Origin: CAZJYI01 sp964550025
GTDB taxonomy: Bacteria > Verrucomicrobiota > Kiritimatiellia > UBA8416 > CAYOBW01
DNA length: 12,255 nt
Reading direction: 5' to 3'
NCBI GenBank assembly: GCA_964550025.1
Contig: CAZJYI010000245.1
Span: 1-12,255, forward strand
The position numbers were made by a program, and so were the translations under genes. A model generated the notes under the pieces. That model was not told where the DNA came from. It did not search any database and saw nothing but the letters and a program-made list of their open reading frames with translations. Shown here in pieces: positions 1 to 6,470 of the stretch (within the stretch, counting starts at the first letter, position 1; each line of letters begins with the position of its first letter).

Positions 1-367
1 CTAGCGGCGCGCCCAGGAACATGAAATCGTGGTCGAGATCGTCGTTGCCGCTGGCAGCCGTGCCAAATCCCCCCACTTCCCCCGTAATGGCAAACGTCAC
101 CGGGCCGACTGTGACCGAAGGATTCGTGCTGATGACGCTGGAAGGAACACCATCCAAGCGCCTCAGATTGAAAGCGGTGAAACCTGCTTGCGTATTGATG
201 GGGTCGTTGCCCCATCCCGTGTCAGCCGGATCCCCCTGGAAATCAAGATCCAGCACGGGAGTCTGTGCCCAAGCGCCGGGAGCAGACAACAGGACCAATG
301 AAACGGCCCATATGGGGACCAACCGGGTGAGCAGAATTCTTGTCAGGACATGGGTCGCGCCCTTCAT
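1..367 (-). CDS. Secreted protein of unknown function, 5' part only
   Basis: The reading frame is open from an ATG at 365-367 on the minus strand to the window edge, giving 121 complete codons, so the gene is partial at its 3' end. The protein opens with a clear signal peptide: basic residues among the first 15, a hydrophobic core around residues 17-29 (VPIWAVSLVLLSAPG), and a probable cleavage after AWA at residue 34. The mature part is low in Cys and rich in Gly, Asp, Asn and Thr (for example LDLDFQGDPADTGWGND), like beta-rich exported proteins of PVC bacteria. Many of those end in a PEP-CTERM anchor, but that end is not visible here. A purine-rich GAGAAGGGG stretch lies upstream of the ATG. 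The promoter at 495-559 has paired operator-like repeats, so this is probably a target of the neighbouring XylR-like regulator. I cannot name a function. Confidence 0.75.
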   Translation of the reverse strand, partial: MKGATHVLTRILLTRLVPIWAVSLVLLSAPGAWAQTPVLDLDFQGDPADTGWGNDPINTQAGFTAFNLRRLDGVPSSVISTNPSVTVGPVTFAITGEVGGFGTAASGNDDLDHDFMFLGAPL

Positions 368-494
368 GGTACACCCCTTCTCAGTTCACTGCACCCACTG
401 CAAAAAGTCCATTCCACACTCATTGGGGAGCCACGCCTTCTTCCTCCGGCCGTGATCACCGTGGAGGACTGAAGACCATTAGCAATCATCGAGT

Positions 495-559
495 ATTGTA
501 TTCCCTCGTGCCGACTGCTGTCGACGCGCTTTTGCGTCATCGTCTTTCCGTTTTGCGTC
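495..559 (-). promoter_or_regulatory. Promoter with two 21-bp-spaced direct-repeat operators
   Basis: Read on the minus strand, GACGCAAAA (559-551) is followed after 12 bp by an identical GACGCAAAA (538-530), so the repeat period is exactly 21 bp. Five bases later comes a -35-like TCGACA (524-519), an 18-bp spacer and a -10-like TACAAT (500-495). Two direct half-sites 21 bp apart, with the proximal one next to the -35 box, is the classic arrangement for an activator of the AraC family, as at araI1-I2. The XylR-like protein encoded at 626-1795 has an AraC DNA-binding domain and is the obvious candidate. The predicted start leaves a leader of about 120 nt before the secreted-protein ATG at 367. 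Binding by this regulator is inferred. Confidence 0.65.
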
Positions 560-625
560 GCCATATACGGTCAGACGTCATCCGAAAAGCCCCTGGAGGG
601 CGAGCGCAGTACCGGCAAGAGGGCA

Positions 626-1795
626 TCATCCAGCCACCGAGACGCCTTTGCGGAATTCGCTGGGTGACTGGCCGGAGAATTGGCGGAAGACGAAGCAGAA
701 TCGCGCCGGCGTTGAGAACCCCGATCGTTCTGCGATCAGGGCCATGCTGAGGTCGGTCCTGGAGAGAAGTTCCTTGGCCAGTTCAACGCGCCTGCGGCGA
801 ATCTCGTCGAGCACGGAACGATCGAATTGGTCTCGGAAACGGCGCTCCAGGCTGCGGCGCGACAACGCGACCTCCCCCACGACGTCGTCGACGCCGATTC
901 CCTCCGCCGCTCGACTGCGAATAAAGGCGACGGCTTTTGCCACGTGAGGGTCCTCAACGGCGATCACATCCGTTGACTGACGGCTGACGACGCCGACGGG
1001 AGGGATAAAGCGGAACGGTTGCGGCACCTTGCGCCTGTGAACCATCCGGTCCAGCATCAGCGCGGCCTCGTACCCGACGCGCTCGGCCGGAAGGGCGATG
1101 CTGGAGAGTGGCGGACGCGCCAGGTGGCACTCGACCTCGTCGTTGTCGACGCCGAGGAGAGCGACGTCAACGGGTACGTTCAGCCCCAGGTGTTGACAGG
1201 CATGGCTGAGTTCCTTCGCGGGAAGGTCGTTGGACGCCAGGATGGCCACGGGTTTGGGGAGGCTCTTGAGCCACTCAAGGACCCGCTTCTCGAGCTCCTG
1301 CCAGCTTGACTTGATGGACAGTCGCGGAAGGAACTCGGCGTAGCACGGACTGGGCGTAAAGCCGTGTTCCTGCAGCGCGTCCTGGAAACCGCGTTCGCGT
1401 CCCTTCGAGAATCCCGCCCAGGCACTGCCAAAGAAACCGAAGTTCCGGAAACCTCGGTCGAGGAAGTACTCCGCCGCCATCCGACCGACGCGCTCATGGT
1501 CGACCTCGACGAGGGGAAAAGGATTGTCGGTCAGTGTGCTGGTCGTGTTGACAATGGGCACACCAAGGGTGGCCAGTCCCCGCGCGACTTCCTTATCGTA
1601 CACGTGGGCGATGACACCGCTCGGTTTCCAGTCCCGCAGGGCCTGAATGACGCGCACATTGGGCGGGCCATCGCGAAACACCCAGCGCGGCTGCCCGATC
1701 GCGTAGGACTGGATCCCTTTCAGGACATCCCGACAGTACCCGAGGTCCTGCCCCATCAGAATCGCAATATGGTGGTCCTTCGCCATGGACCGCAT
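626..1795 (-). CDS. XylR-like transcriptional regulator (LacI-type sensor domain plus AraC-type HTH)
   Basis: This is a 389-residue protein if started at the ATG at 1795. A nine-residue-shorter start at 1786 (MAKDHHIAILMG) is equally possible, and an ATG at 1858 would put the likely promoter inside the gene. Residues about 5-270 form a periplasmic-binding-protein-like ligand domain of the LacI type (IAILMGQDLGYCRDVLKGI, then VALLGVDNDE and PLSSIALPAERVGYEAALML). Residues about 282-389 form an AraC-type double helix-turn-helix (VDDVVGEVALSRRSLERRFR, then DLSMALIAERSGFSTPARF). Order and length match E. coli XylR, which binds xylose and activates catabolic promoters. The sugar bound here is unknown. 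No Shine-Dalgarno is obvious. The gene lies downstream of nothing co-directional and reads toward the secreted-protein gene, whose promoter carries paired repeats; a copy of the same 9-mer lies in its own upstream region. Confidence 0.9.
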   Translation of the reverse strand: MRSMAKDHHIAILMGQDLGYCRDVLKGIQSYAIGQPRWVFRDGPPNVRVIQALRDWKPSGVIAHVYDKEVARGLATLGVPIVNTTSTLTDNPFPLVEVDHERVGRMAAEYFLDRGFRNFGFFGSAWAGFSKGRERGFQDALQEHGFTPSPCYAEFLPRLSIKSSWQELEKRVLEWLKSLPKPVAILASNDLPAKELSHACQHLGLNVPVDVALLGVDNDEVECHLARPPLSSIALPAERVGYEAALMLDRMVHRRKVPQPFRFIPPVGVVSRQSTDVIAVEDPHVAKAVAFIRSRAAEGIGVDDVVGEVALSRRSLERRFRDQFDRSVLDEIRRRRVELAKELLSRTDLSMALIAERSGFSTPARFCFVFRQFSGQSPSEFRKGVSVAG

Positions 1796-1860
1796 TGTCC
1801 GGCGCCCGGGCTGGCTTGTCAACCCAGCTTGACGCAAAACGATAATAGATATCCGCATAT
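1794..1860 (-). promoter_or_regulatory. Regulator gene promoter with GACGCAAAA operator copy
   Basis: Two promoter readings are possible on the minus strand. One is TTGACA (1822-1817), a 17-bp spacer and GACAAT (1799-1794). It would start transcription near 1787 and so make a leaderless or almost leaderless message for the ATG at 1786. The other is a -10-like TATTAT (1847-1842) with a poor -35. The perfect 9-mer GACGCAAAA is present on the plus strand at 1831-1839, opposite in orientation to the gene. A weaker half-site keeping the CGCA core (TCCGCATAT, 1852-1860) sits 21 bp further on. Either promoter would be overlapped or flanked by these sites, which suggests autoregulation. The choice between the promoters is not resolved. 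Confidence 0.45.
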
Positions 1861-2035
1861 GGGCATGGCGCGATGCTCTCCGGTCTCAGTAGTATTCGCC
1901 AATTTTCAATGATTGGAACCAGAAGTGACTCTAGAGAGCGCAGGATTGCAGATCCCAGTCGAAACGATCGAGGAGATTAGGGATATGAGCAACGCGAGGA
2001 GCAGCGGCCATGTTGCTGCGACGAATCGGGATTGG

Positions 2036-2084
2036 CATGCCCGTTTTGATCGATTCGGCGGGCATGATAAGAAACACAGGAGAG
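2036..2084 (+). promoter_or_regulatory. Inverted repeat and ribosome binding site ahead of the GH116 stub
   Basis: CATGCCCG (2036-2043) and CGGGCATG (2059-2066) form perfect 8-bp inverted arms separated by 15 bp. They end 11 bases before a strong Shine-Dalgarno AGGAGAG (2078-2084), which sits six bases ahead of the ATG at 2091. The arms could be a protein-binding site or an RNA hairpin in the leader; nothing in the sequence decides this. The rest of the 1859-2090 gap between the regulator and the stub shows no gene, and I found no CGCAAA-type operator in it beyond the one noted at its left edge. Confidence 0.4.
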
Positions 2085-2090
2085 TTTATT

Positions 2091-2312
2091 ATGACCACTT
2101 ACACTGGCGAGAATCTGAATAGAGTCGCGTTCCCCCTCGGAGGGATCGGCGCGGGAATGATCTGTCTGGAAGGAACGGGTGCGTTGTCTCACGTTTCTCT
2201 ACGACACCGCCCCGCCATATTCAATGCAACCTGCATGTTCTCTGCCCTCTGCATAAGGGGAGATGAACGGGTTGCCCGAGTCCTGGAAGGCCCGGTAACC
2301 ACTTTGGGGTAA
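2091..2312 (+). pseudogene. N-terminal fragment of a GH116-type (DUF608) glycosidase
   Basis: The 73-residue product starts MTTYTGENLNRVAFPLGG and continues with IGAGMICLEGTGALSHVSLR and FNATCMFSALCIRGDERVAR. This is the typical N-terminus of bacterial relatives of non-lysosomal glucosylceramidase, whose characteristic opening is a VAFPLGGIG(A/T)G motif. Family members are about 800 residues, so roughly nine tenths of the gene is missing. Recognisable similarity stops near LEGPV (about 2296), and a TAA follows five codons later at 2310-2312. The start signal is intact, with a strong AGGAGAG ribosome binding site, so the stub may still be translated, but it contains none of the catalytic domain. 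A C-terminal fragment of the same enzyme class lies at 8776-10053; whether both came from one gene is open. Confidence 0.75.
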
Positions 2313-2329
2313 CGGAGCCAGCGCGCGTA

Positions 2330-2590
2330 TTGCCGAGTGGACCGGATCTGCCGGGAGCCTGTCGGGAGTTCCAGGAGTGGAACGGGCCCGATGAGCCTCT
2401 CACCGACGAGATGATCGGGCGGATGCGGGCAGCCTTCTATGGCCAGATTACAGCCATGGACGACATGATCGGAGAGATCATCCAACGGCTCAAGGAAAGC
2501 GGGCAATACGACAACACCTATATCATCTACACCACTGACCACGGCGATTCCATGGGAGAGCATGGCCTCATCTCAAAGCTGTCCCCGATG
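2330..2590 (+). pseudogene. Internal fragment of a type I sulfatase
   Basis: This frame carries the C-terminal half of the sulfatase catalytic domain core. It reads LTDEMIGRMRAAFYGQITAM, then DDMIGEIIQRLKESGQYDNT, then YIIYTTDHGDSMGEHGL. The TDHGDxxGEHG stretch is the conserved metal- and sulfate-binding segment of arylsulfatases and choline- or iduronate-type sulfatases. The N-terminal CxPSR motif that becomes the formylglycine nucleophile is absent, as is everything after HGLISK, so the fragment cannot be an active enzyme. Similarity begins shortly after a junction with the GH116 stub (2296-2340) and is lost at about 2575-2590. Downstream, the frame stays open only because it runs antisense to the ATPase gene. 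There is no ribosome binding site or plausible start of its own. Confidence 0.75.
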
Positions 2591-2612
2591 CAAGCCTCAA
2601 TCGGTGAACGAT

Positions 2613-2674
2613 GCGGCGACGAGAGCGGATTACGAGTAAAGAGCCTCTCAATCGTCAACCATTCTCGTCGCCGC
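2613..2674. repeat. 12-bp inverted repeat at the sulfatase-ATPase junction
   Basis: GCGGCGACGAGA (2613-2624) and TCTCGTCGCCGC (2663-2674) are perfect inverted arms with a 38-bp loop. The right arm lies inside the last codons of the minus-strand ATPase gene and the loop contains its stop codon (2648-2650). The left arm lies just beyond the end of sulfatase similarity. The structure could help end transcription of the ATPase gene, although no T-run follows. It could instead be a scar in which a short piece of the ATPase 3' end was copied in inverted orientation at the breakpoint. Confidence 0.6.
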
Positions 2675-4051
2675 TCTGTGTTCTTCGAGCAGGCGGGGCA
2701 GTTCGCCGATCGCGTAGAGTGGGAGCGAGAGCAGTTGGTACGTGACGACCTCGGTCCCGGTAGGGGTTCTCGCCGAATGGGTGACCGTCTGCCGCGATGG
2801 CGGATTCAGGTCGAAGCGCAGTGCGGTATTCAGCCGTTTGTGGAGGATGAACTGGTCAAGGGATTTGAGGGTCCCGCTCTTGCCCGCCTTCACTTCAACC
2901 GGGTAGATGCTGGGGCCGACAGCCAGGGCGAAATCGATCTCTGCATTGCCCTGTCGACCCTCGCGGTGCCAGTAGGTCAGCTCCGGCTTGCTTTTTCCGA
3001 ACGACGCCAGTTGCTGGGCCACATACTGCTCTGCCATGCCGCCTTCGTTGACCAGGCGCGTGTCGTCCGCGTCCGATATGTCACGCCAGGCGAGGCCGCA
3101 GAGGTGGTTAGCCAGGCCGACATCCAGGAAGGCCAGTTTGAAAACCGAGTCGTCAATGTCGGCTCCAAGCGGGAGGCCCGAGCAGTGGCTGTGGAATACC
3201 GGCAGAACGACTTGCGCCTTTGCGAGAAGATGAATCATCGTACGCACGCGCGCGGCCCGTTCCCCGGACGCAAGGTTTACGTACTTGATTTTCTGCCCGA
3301 GCATACGCGGAACTGACGCAAAGATACGTTGCAGTAACGCCAGGTTGTGCTCTTGGGCGTATTTTGCAAAGTCATCTACGTAGGTATCCACGATTTCACG
3401 GTGGACGTTGGCTACTTCGCTGAGTGACCCTGTCTCTTTGAACGCTGCCGCAGCTTCTGGCATTCCACCCACGTACAGGTATTGTCGCTGCAGGGAGCAG
3501 AGGCGCCGATGAGCAGTATCCGGCAGTGACGTGTCAAATGTGATCCGGTTCAGCTGATCGAGCATATCCGGCTCGCAGGCTTCCACAAACTCTCGGAACG
3601 TCATGGGGCCCATATGCAGGTACTGAACTCGTCCGACAGGCATGGAGAAGCTGTGCTTGCTCAGGGCGAACTCCAGGAGCGACCCGGCCGCGACAACAGG
3701 AAGGTCCGGGCGTTCTTCGTAGAAATAGCGAAGCGCCTGAAGCGCGTTGGGCGTGGCTTGGATCTCATCAAGAAACAAGAGTGAGTCTTCACTGATGGCG
3801 CCCTGTTGTGCGACGGATTCAAGCTCCTGGAGAATCCGAACCAGATCCAGTGTCTCGAAAACACGGTCAAGATGACGGTTCTTCTCGCAGTTGACCGTCA
3901 CGAGGCGCAGTCCTGTATCCCTCGCAAAGGTCTCGACCAGCGTGGACTTACCTACCTGCCGGGCACCGCGCAACACCAACGGCTTGCGCCGAGTGCTGTG
4001 CAGCCATGCCTTGAGTTGCTTCTCATTGTAACGATTCAGGATCAAGCTCAT
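2648..4051 (-). CDS. AAA ATPase with DUF4143 C-terminal nuclease-like domain (copy 1)
   Basis: This is a complete 467-residue protein from the ATG at 4051. It has a Walker A GARQVGKST (about residues 29-37), Walker B LLFLDEIQ (91-98), a sensor-type AAGSLLEF (about 119-126), and a C-terminal part with YWHREGRQGNAEIDF and YPVEVKAG (about 363-390). That spacing of an acidic residue and ExK resembles the PD-(D/E)xK nuclease fold often noted in DUF4143. The family (AAA_14/DUF4143) is abundant in bacteria and archaea and has no firmly established role. The frame extends upstream to 4105, but a good promoter (TTGATA, 16 bp, TATATT at 4105-4078) lies there, so translation should start downstream of it. 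GGAGGG directly abuts the ATG; a TTG two codons later has better spacing. Copy 3 (10512-11864) is a clear homologue. Confidence 0.88.
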   Translation of the reverse strand: MSLILNRYNEKQLKAWLHSTRRKPLVLRGARQVGKSTLVETFARDTGLRLVTVNCEKNRHLDRVFETLDLVRILQELESVAQQGAISEDSLLFLDEIQATPNALQALRYFYEERPDLPVVAAGSLLEFALSKHSFSMPVGRVQYLHMGPMTFREFVEACEPDMLDQLNRITFDTSLPDTAHRRLCSLQRQYLYVGGMPEAAAAFKETGSLSEVANVHREIVDTYVDDFAKYAQEHNLALLQRIFASVPRMLGQKIKYVNLASGERAARVRTMIHLLAKAQVVLPVFHSHCSGLPLGADIDDSVFKLAFLDVGLANHLCGLAWRDISDADDTRLVNEGGMAEQYVAQQLASFGKSKPELTYWHREGRQGNAEIDFALAVGPSIYPVEVKAGKSGTLKSLDQFILHKRLNTALRFDLNPPSRQTVTHSARTPTGTEVVTYQLLSLPLYAIGELPRLLEEHRAATRMVDD

Positions 4052-4077
4052 CCCTCCGCCTGTCTGGTTATAGGTGG

Positions 4078-4105
4078 AATATAGCATGTGGCGTGACATT
4101 ATCAA
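4078..4105 (-). promoter_or_regulatory. Promoter of ATPase copy 1
   Basis: On the minus strand, TTGATA (4105-4100) and TATATT (4083-4078) are separated by 16 bp and each match the consensus in five of six positions. Transcription would start near 4071, which leaves a leader of about 20 nt before the ATG at 4051 and excludes the upstream ATGs. The 4052-4143 gap is shared with the divergent Nudix stub. It also contains TCAAG and CTTGA as a short inverted repeat (4102-4106 and 4118-4122), which may serve either direction. I found no convincing plus-strand promoter there. Confidence 0.5.
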
Positions 4106-4143
4106 GGTATATTATGACTTGAGGGTGCTCGAGAGGAGAACGA

Positions 4144-4368
4144 ATGACGAACTGGAAAACACGTTCGTCGCGGACACTGCTGGATCACAGCAAGTTCCTG
4201 CGTGTGGACGAGCATATTGTTGAGCTGCCCGACGGTCGCACAATCGATGACTGGCCGTGGCTGATCCTTCCTGACTATGTGAACATCGTCGCCATCACTG
4301 AAGACGGCCGCTTCCCATGCTTCCTCATCGCGCTACGCCATCTGGACTCCCGCCATCAAGCGAAATAG
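4144..4368 (+). pseudogene. N-terminal stub of a Nudix hydrolase
   Basis: The 74-residue product begins MTNWKTRSSRTLLDHSKFLR and continues VDEHIVELPDGRTIDDWPW, then PDYVNIVAITEDGRF. This is the N-terminal segment of ADP-ribose-pyrophosphatase-like Nudix proteins, which usually run 170-190 residues. Similarity ends at about GRFPCF (residue 60), just before the beta strand leading to the Nudix box (GX5EX7REUXEEXGU), which is missing. The last 14 residues are unrelated and end at TAG. The start is intact, with a strong Shine-Dalgarno (GAGAGGAGA, four bases before the ATG). No hydrolase activity is possible. The gene is divergent from ATPase copy 1, only 92 bp away. Confidence 0.7.
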
Positions 4369-4653
4369 AAAGCGATCGCCAGGAGGAATGCAGGAGCATT
4401 CGAGCGCTCAGAAAGAATGGCCGTTTCGTACCCTCGGATTCTGGTTTGGCTTTCCGTTGCTCAAATCATGCGGACCCGGCAGTCGCAAAACGCCTGTGGA
4501 ATGGGCTCAGCCGGCGAGTCTCTCCGGCTTCCCCGCCCTCCCCACGGAGGTGATTGCTCCTTGACCGGCCAATAGCGGCGAGATGCCTCTCTGTTGCGGA
4601 CACCGTCACGGATATCATCTGCGTGCGCGACTGGGCCGGATTCCGGCTTGCTT
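4369..4653. other. Gap between the Nudix stub and the AbiEi-like gene
   Basis: No gene can be supported here. A 58-codon frame on the plus strand (ATG 4388, stop 4562-4564; starts MQEHSSAQKEWPFRTLGFWF) has an AGGAGG only one base from its ATG and resembles nothing I recognise. A 6-bp inverted repeat, AGCCGG and CCGGCT around 4509-4529 with a 9-bp loop, has no T-run. A single CGCAAA-type site (GTCGCAAAA, 4482-4490) has no partner 21 bp away on either side. The segment probably consists of unrecognisable remnants beyond the Nudix breakpoint. Confidence 0.4.
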
Positions 4654-4697
4654 CTATTACTTGAGCATGCAATATTACGTATCAGTAATAGAGGGAG
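4654..4697 (+). promoter_or_regulatory. Palindromic candidate operator and ribosome binding site of the AbiE-like pair
   Basis: TATTAC occurs at 4655-4660 and 4673-4678, and its complement GTAATA at 4685-4690. The last two form a perfect inverted repeat with a 6-bp centre. Flanking bases extend the outer pair to CTATTAC (4654-4660) and GTAATAG (4685-4691). The Shine-Dalgarno GAGGGAG (4691-4697) follows immediately, five bases ahead of the GTG at 4703. AbiEi antitoxins are known to repress their own promoter through inverted repeats, so an operator here would fit. No strong -35/-10 pair stands out. Confidence 0.5.
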
Positions 4698-4702
4698 TCC
4701 AC

Positions 4703-5737
4703 GTGAATAGGAAGGTCATAGAGACAGGCCAAGATCTCGAGTTCACCGTCGAAGAGGTGGTCGCGGACTGGGAGAACCCCAAGATCCAACTTGTGCGGCC
4801 GGAGGGGCACGACTGGGATTTCCTCGCCGAAGTGGATGTGGACGGAAAGATCCACCGGTTCGGCGTGGACTGCAAGCTACGGCCGGCCCTTAGAGATGTG
4901 GAGAAGCTGGCGAAAAAGGGCAGGACCGGACCATCTCCCCTGCTCGCAACGGTACAGGCAACGGGATCCCTGATCGAGCACTGCAAGCGGCTGGGCGTCA
5001 GCTGTCTGGACATCAACGGGCGACTCTGGCTGCGTGCCAGGGGTGTGCTCGTTGACCGGGAAGCGCCGCGGGGGCCAGTGCGGTTCCGAACCGCCGAGAC
5101 GCCGGCAAACGTATTCTCTTTGAAGGGGTCGCGGCTTGTGCGAGCACTACTCTCCTTCCCCGGACGCCAGTGGTGCCAAACGGAACTGGCGGATGTCACG
5201 GGGCTCAGCCAGGGATTACTCTCACGACTGCTCAAACAAGCGAGCGCGGAAGGCTGGGTCGCTGGCAGCCGTGGCGATTGGAGCGTGAGGGACGCCGATG
5301 CCTTGCTGGACGCGTGGAAGGCTGCCGATGTGTGGCAGAAGCGGGGGACCGTACACCAGTACTCGGCCCTGGCGGGGGATCTCACGAAGCTGGCAGCGGA
5401 CGTGCTAGAGCACGCAACCGGAGAAGTCGCGTTTACGCAGTGGTTCGCGGCGGGGTTGCGGTTTCCGTATGCGGACGTTCCAATTGTGTCGGCGTACGTG
5501 GCTGAGGTGCCGCAACGAGCGCTGGCGGAGAAGCTCGGGGTTCGCAAGGTTTCGTCGGGAGGGAAGCTCTGGCTGATAACGCCGAAAGACGTGGGGGTGT
5601 TCCAGGCGATCCGGCGGGTAGACACGATCCCGATCGTGTGTGACGTTCAGATCTACCTTGACCTGCTTCAGGTTGGCCTGCGGGGGCCTGACCAGGCCGA
5701 AGCGCTGCGCGCGTGGGAAGGATTCCGTGAGTTATGA
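4703..5737 (+). CDS. AbiEi-like antitoxin and transcriptional autoregulator
   Basis: This is a 344-residue protein from the GTG at 4703, chosen because a GAGGGAG ribosome binding site sits five bases upstream; the frame is open back to an ATG at 4583. The N-terminal part (HRFGVDCKLRP, then LGVSCLDINGRLWLRARGV) matches the region preceding the HTH in large AbiEi-family antitoxins. Residues about 138-200 contain a winged helix-turn-helix (QTELADVTGLSQGLLSRLLK). The C-terminal domain (GEVAFTQWFAAGLRF, then KLWLITPKDVGVF and VQIYLDLLQ) is typical of the family. AbiEi neutralises AbiEii, a nucleotidyltransferase toxin, in type IV toxin-antitoxin and phage-abortive systems, and represses its own operon. 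The stop codon overlaps the next gene's start by ATGA, which implies translational coupling. Confidence 0.75.
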   Translation: MNRKVIETGQDLEFTVEEVVADWENPKIQLVRPEGHDWDFLAEVDVDGKIHRFGVDCKLRPALRDVEKLAKKGRTGPSPLLATVQATGSLIEHCKRLGVSCLDINGRLWLRARGVLVDREAPRGPVRFRTAETPANVFSLKGSRLVRALLSFPGRQWCQTELADVTGLSQGLLSRLLKQASAEGWVAGSRGDWSVRDADALLDAWKAADVWQKRGTVHQYSALAGDLTKLAADVLEHATGEVAFTQWFAAGLRFPYADVPIVSAYVAEVPQRALAEKLGVRKVSSGGKLWLITPKDVGVFQAIRRVDTIPIVCDVQIYLDLLQVGLRGPDQAEALRAWEGFREL

Positions 5738-6258
5738 AGATGGAGCACTACGAGGACTATTCAGAGGAAGACACCGCGCGTTCGGAATCGGCACTGCTGA
5801 CTGCGTGGGCGGTTCTGCATGACTTAACAGAGGATCTGGTCCTGATTGGCGGATTGGTGCCGCGGTACATCTGCCGTCCGGTGCCTGAGGCGTTTCAGCC
5901 TGTGACCATGGATGTTGATCTGGCCGTGTCACTGGCGTTGAGCAGCGGGATGTACGACACGACGAAGACGCGGCTTCAGAAGGCCGGCTTCGACTGGGAG
6001 GAGAAGCGGTTCGTCAAGACGATCGGCAAGACGAAGCTCTACCTGGACTTCCTGACGGACAAGCCGGGAGCCGGTGCCCCGGACAGTGCGATGGTGGATG
6101 ACATTCCAGTCAGCGCGGTGTATGGCGTCGACCGCGCGCTGGCGTTGTACAGGGAAGTCGATGTGTCCGGCAGGGATCTCTACGGCGGCGACGTGACGGA
6201 ACGCGTCAAGGTCTGCGACGTGGGACCATTCACTTGCCTGAAGGCGAGATCACTCTGA
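5734..6258 (+). pseudogene. AbiEii-like nucleotidyltransferase toxin, C-terminally truncated
   Basis: The 174-residue product overlaps the antitoxin gene by ATGA. It has the nucleotidyltransferase signature: a GG turn and DxD pair in LIGGLVPRYICRPVP...TMDVDLAV (about residues 34-65), and a third acidic position in KLYLDFLTD (about 105-113). The family normally continues for another 80-130 residues of helical domain after a ...PFxxLKxxAL segment. Here the protein stops at GPFTCLKARSL with TGA, and neither of the other plus-strand frames restores similarity over the following 100 bases. The active-site residues are present, but the missing C-terminal domain makes activity doubtful. This would leave the antitoxin as an orphan or a competitor for related toxins. 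A naturally short variant is the alternative. Confidence 0.65.
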
Positions 6259-6300
6259 CACTGCTTACCGGAGCAACTCTAGCGGGCGATCGCGGGCCAG

Positions 6301-6335
6301 TCACCTTCATTCCCGAGTGCTACCCACGAAGGTGA
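6301..6335. repeat. 8-bp inverted repeat downstream of the toxin stub
   Basis: TCACCTTC (6301-6308) and GAAGGTGA (6328-6335) are perfect inverted arms with a 19-bp loop, 43 bases after the truncated toxin stop. There is no T-run, so an intrinsic terminator is unlikely. It may be a binding site or a remnant at the breakpoint. The rest of 6259-6470 holds only the promoter of the next gene. Confidence 0.35.
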
Positions 6336-6392
6336 TCCTTGAAACACGTGAGTTGAGGACTTCGAGTTGTTCTAATGGACAACGCTGATGGC

Positions 6393-6422
6393 TTGACCCT
6401 GCCCTGCACAATTGTCTAGTAT
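6393..6422 (+). promoter_or_regulatory. Promoter of ATPase copy 2
   Basis: TTGACC (6393-6398) and TAGTAT (6417-6422) are separated by 18 bp. An overlapping TATGAT (6420-6425) matches the -10 consensus better but has a 21-bp spacer. The predicted start gives a leader of about 40 nt. The leader contains GGGAG about ten bases before the ATG at 6471, a usable but not ideal ribosome binding site. Confidence 0.45.
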
Positions 6423-6470
6423 GATGGGCAATTTCGAAGGAATAATGTCCATCACGGGAGTCAGAGTGTC

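Noticed and set aside
2590..3316. Long plus-strand continuation of the sulfatase frame (to a 328-residue product)
   Set aside because: It lies antisense to the clear ATPase gene at 2648-4051, and no sulfatase or other family similarity continues past about 2590.
3314..3323. GACGCAAAG inside ATPase copy 1
   Set aside because: One mismatch to the 9-mer, within a coding region and with no partner site; expected by chance.
4482..4490. Single GTCGCAAAA site
   Set aside because: It resembles the operator motif but has no partner 21 bp away on either side and no promoter next to it.
4388..4564. 58-codon plus frame next to an AGGAGG
   Set aside because: The Shine-Dalgarno is only one base from the ATG, the product is unrecognised and codon use is unremarkable; kept as a note in the gap entry.
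4675..5625. 316-codon open frame on the minus strand
   Set aside because: It is the complement of the AbiEi-like gene, Ser/Arg/Pro-rich with no recognisable domain, as expected of a shadow frame in GC-rich DNA.
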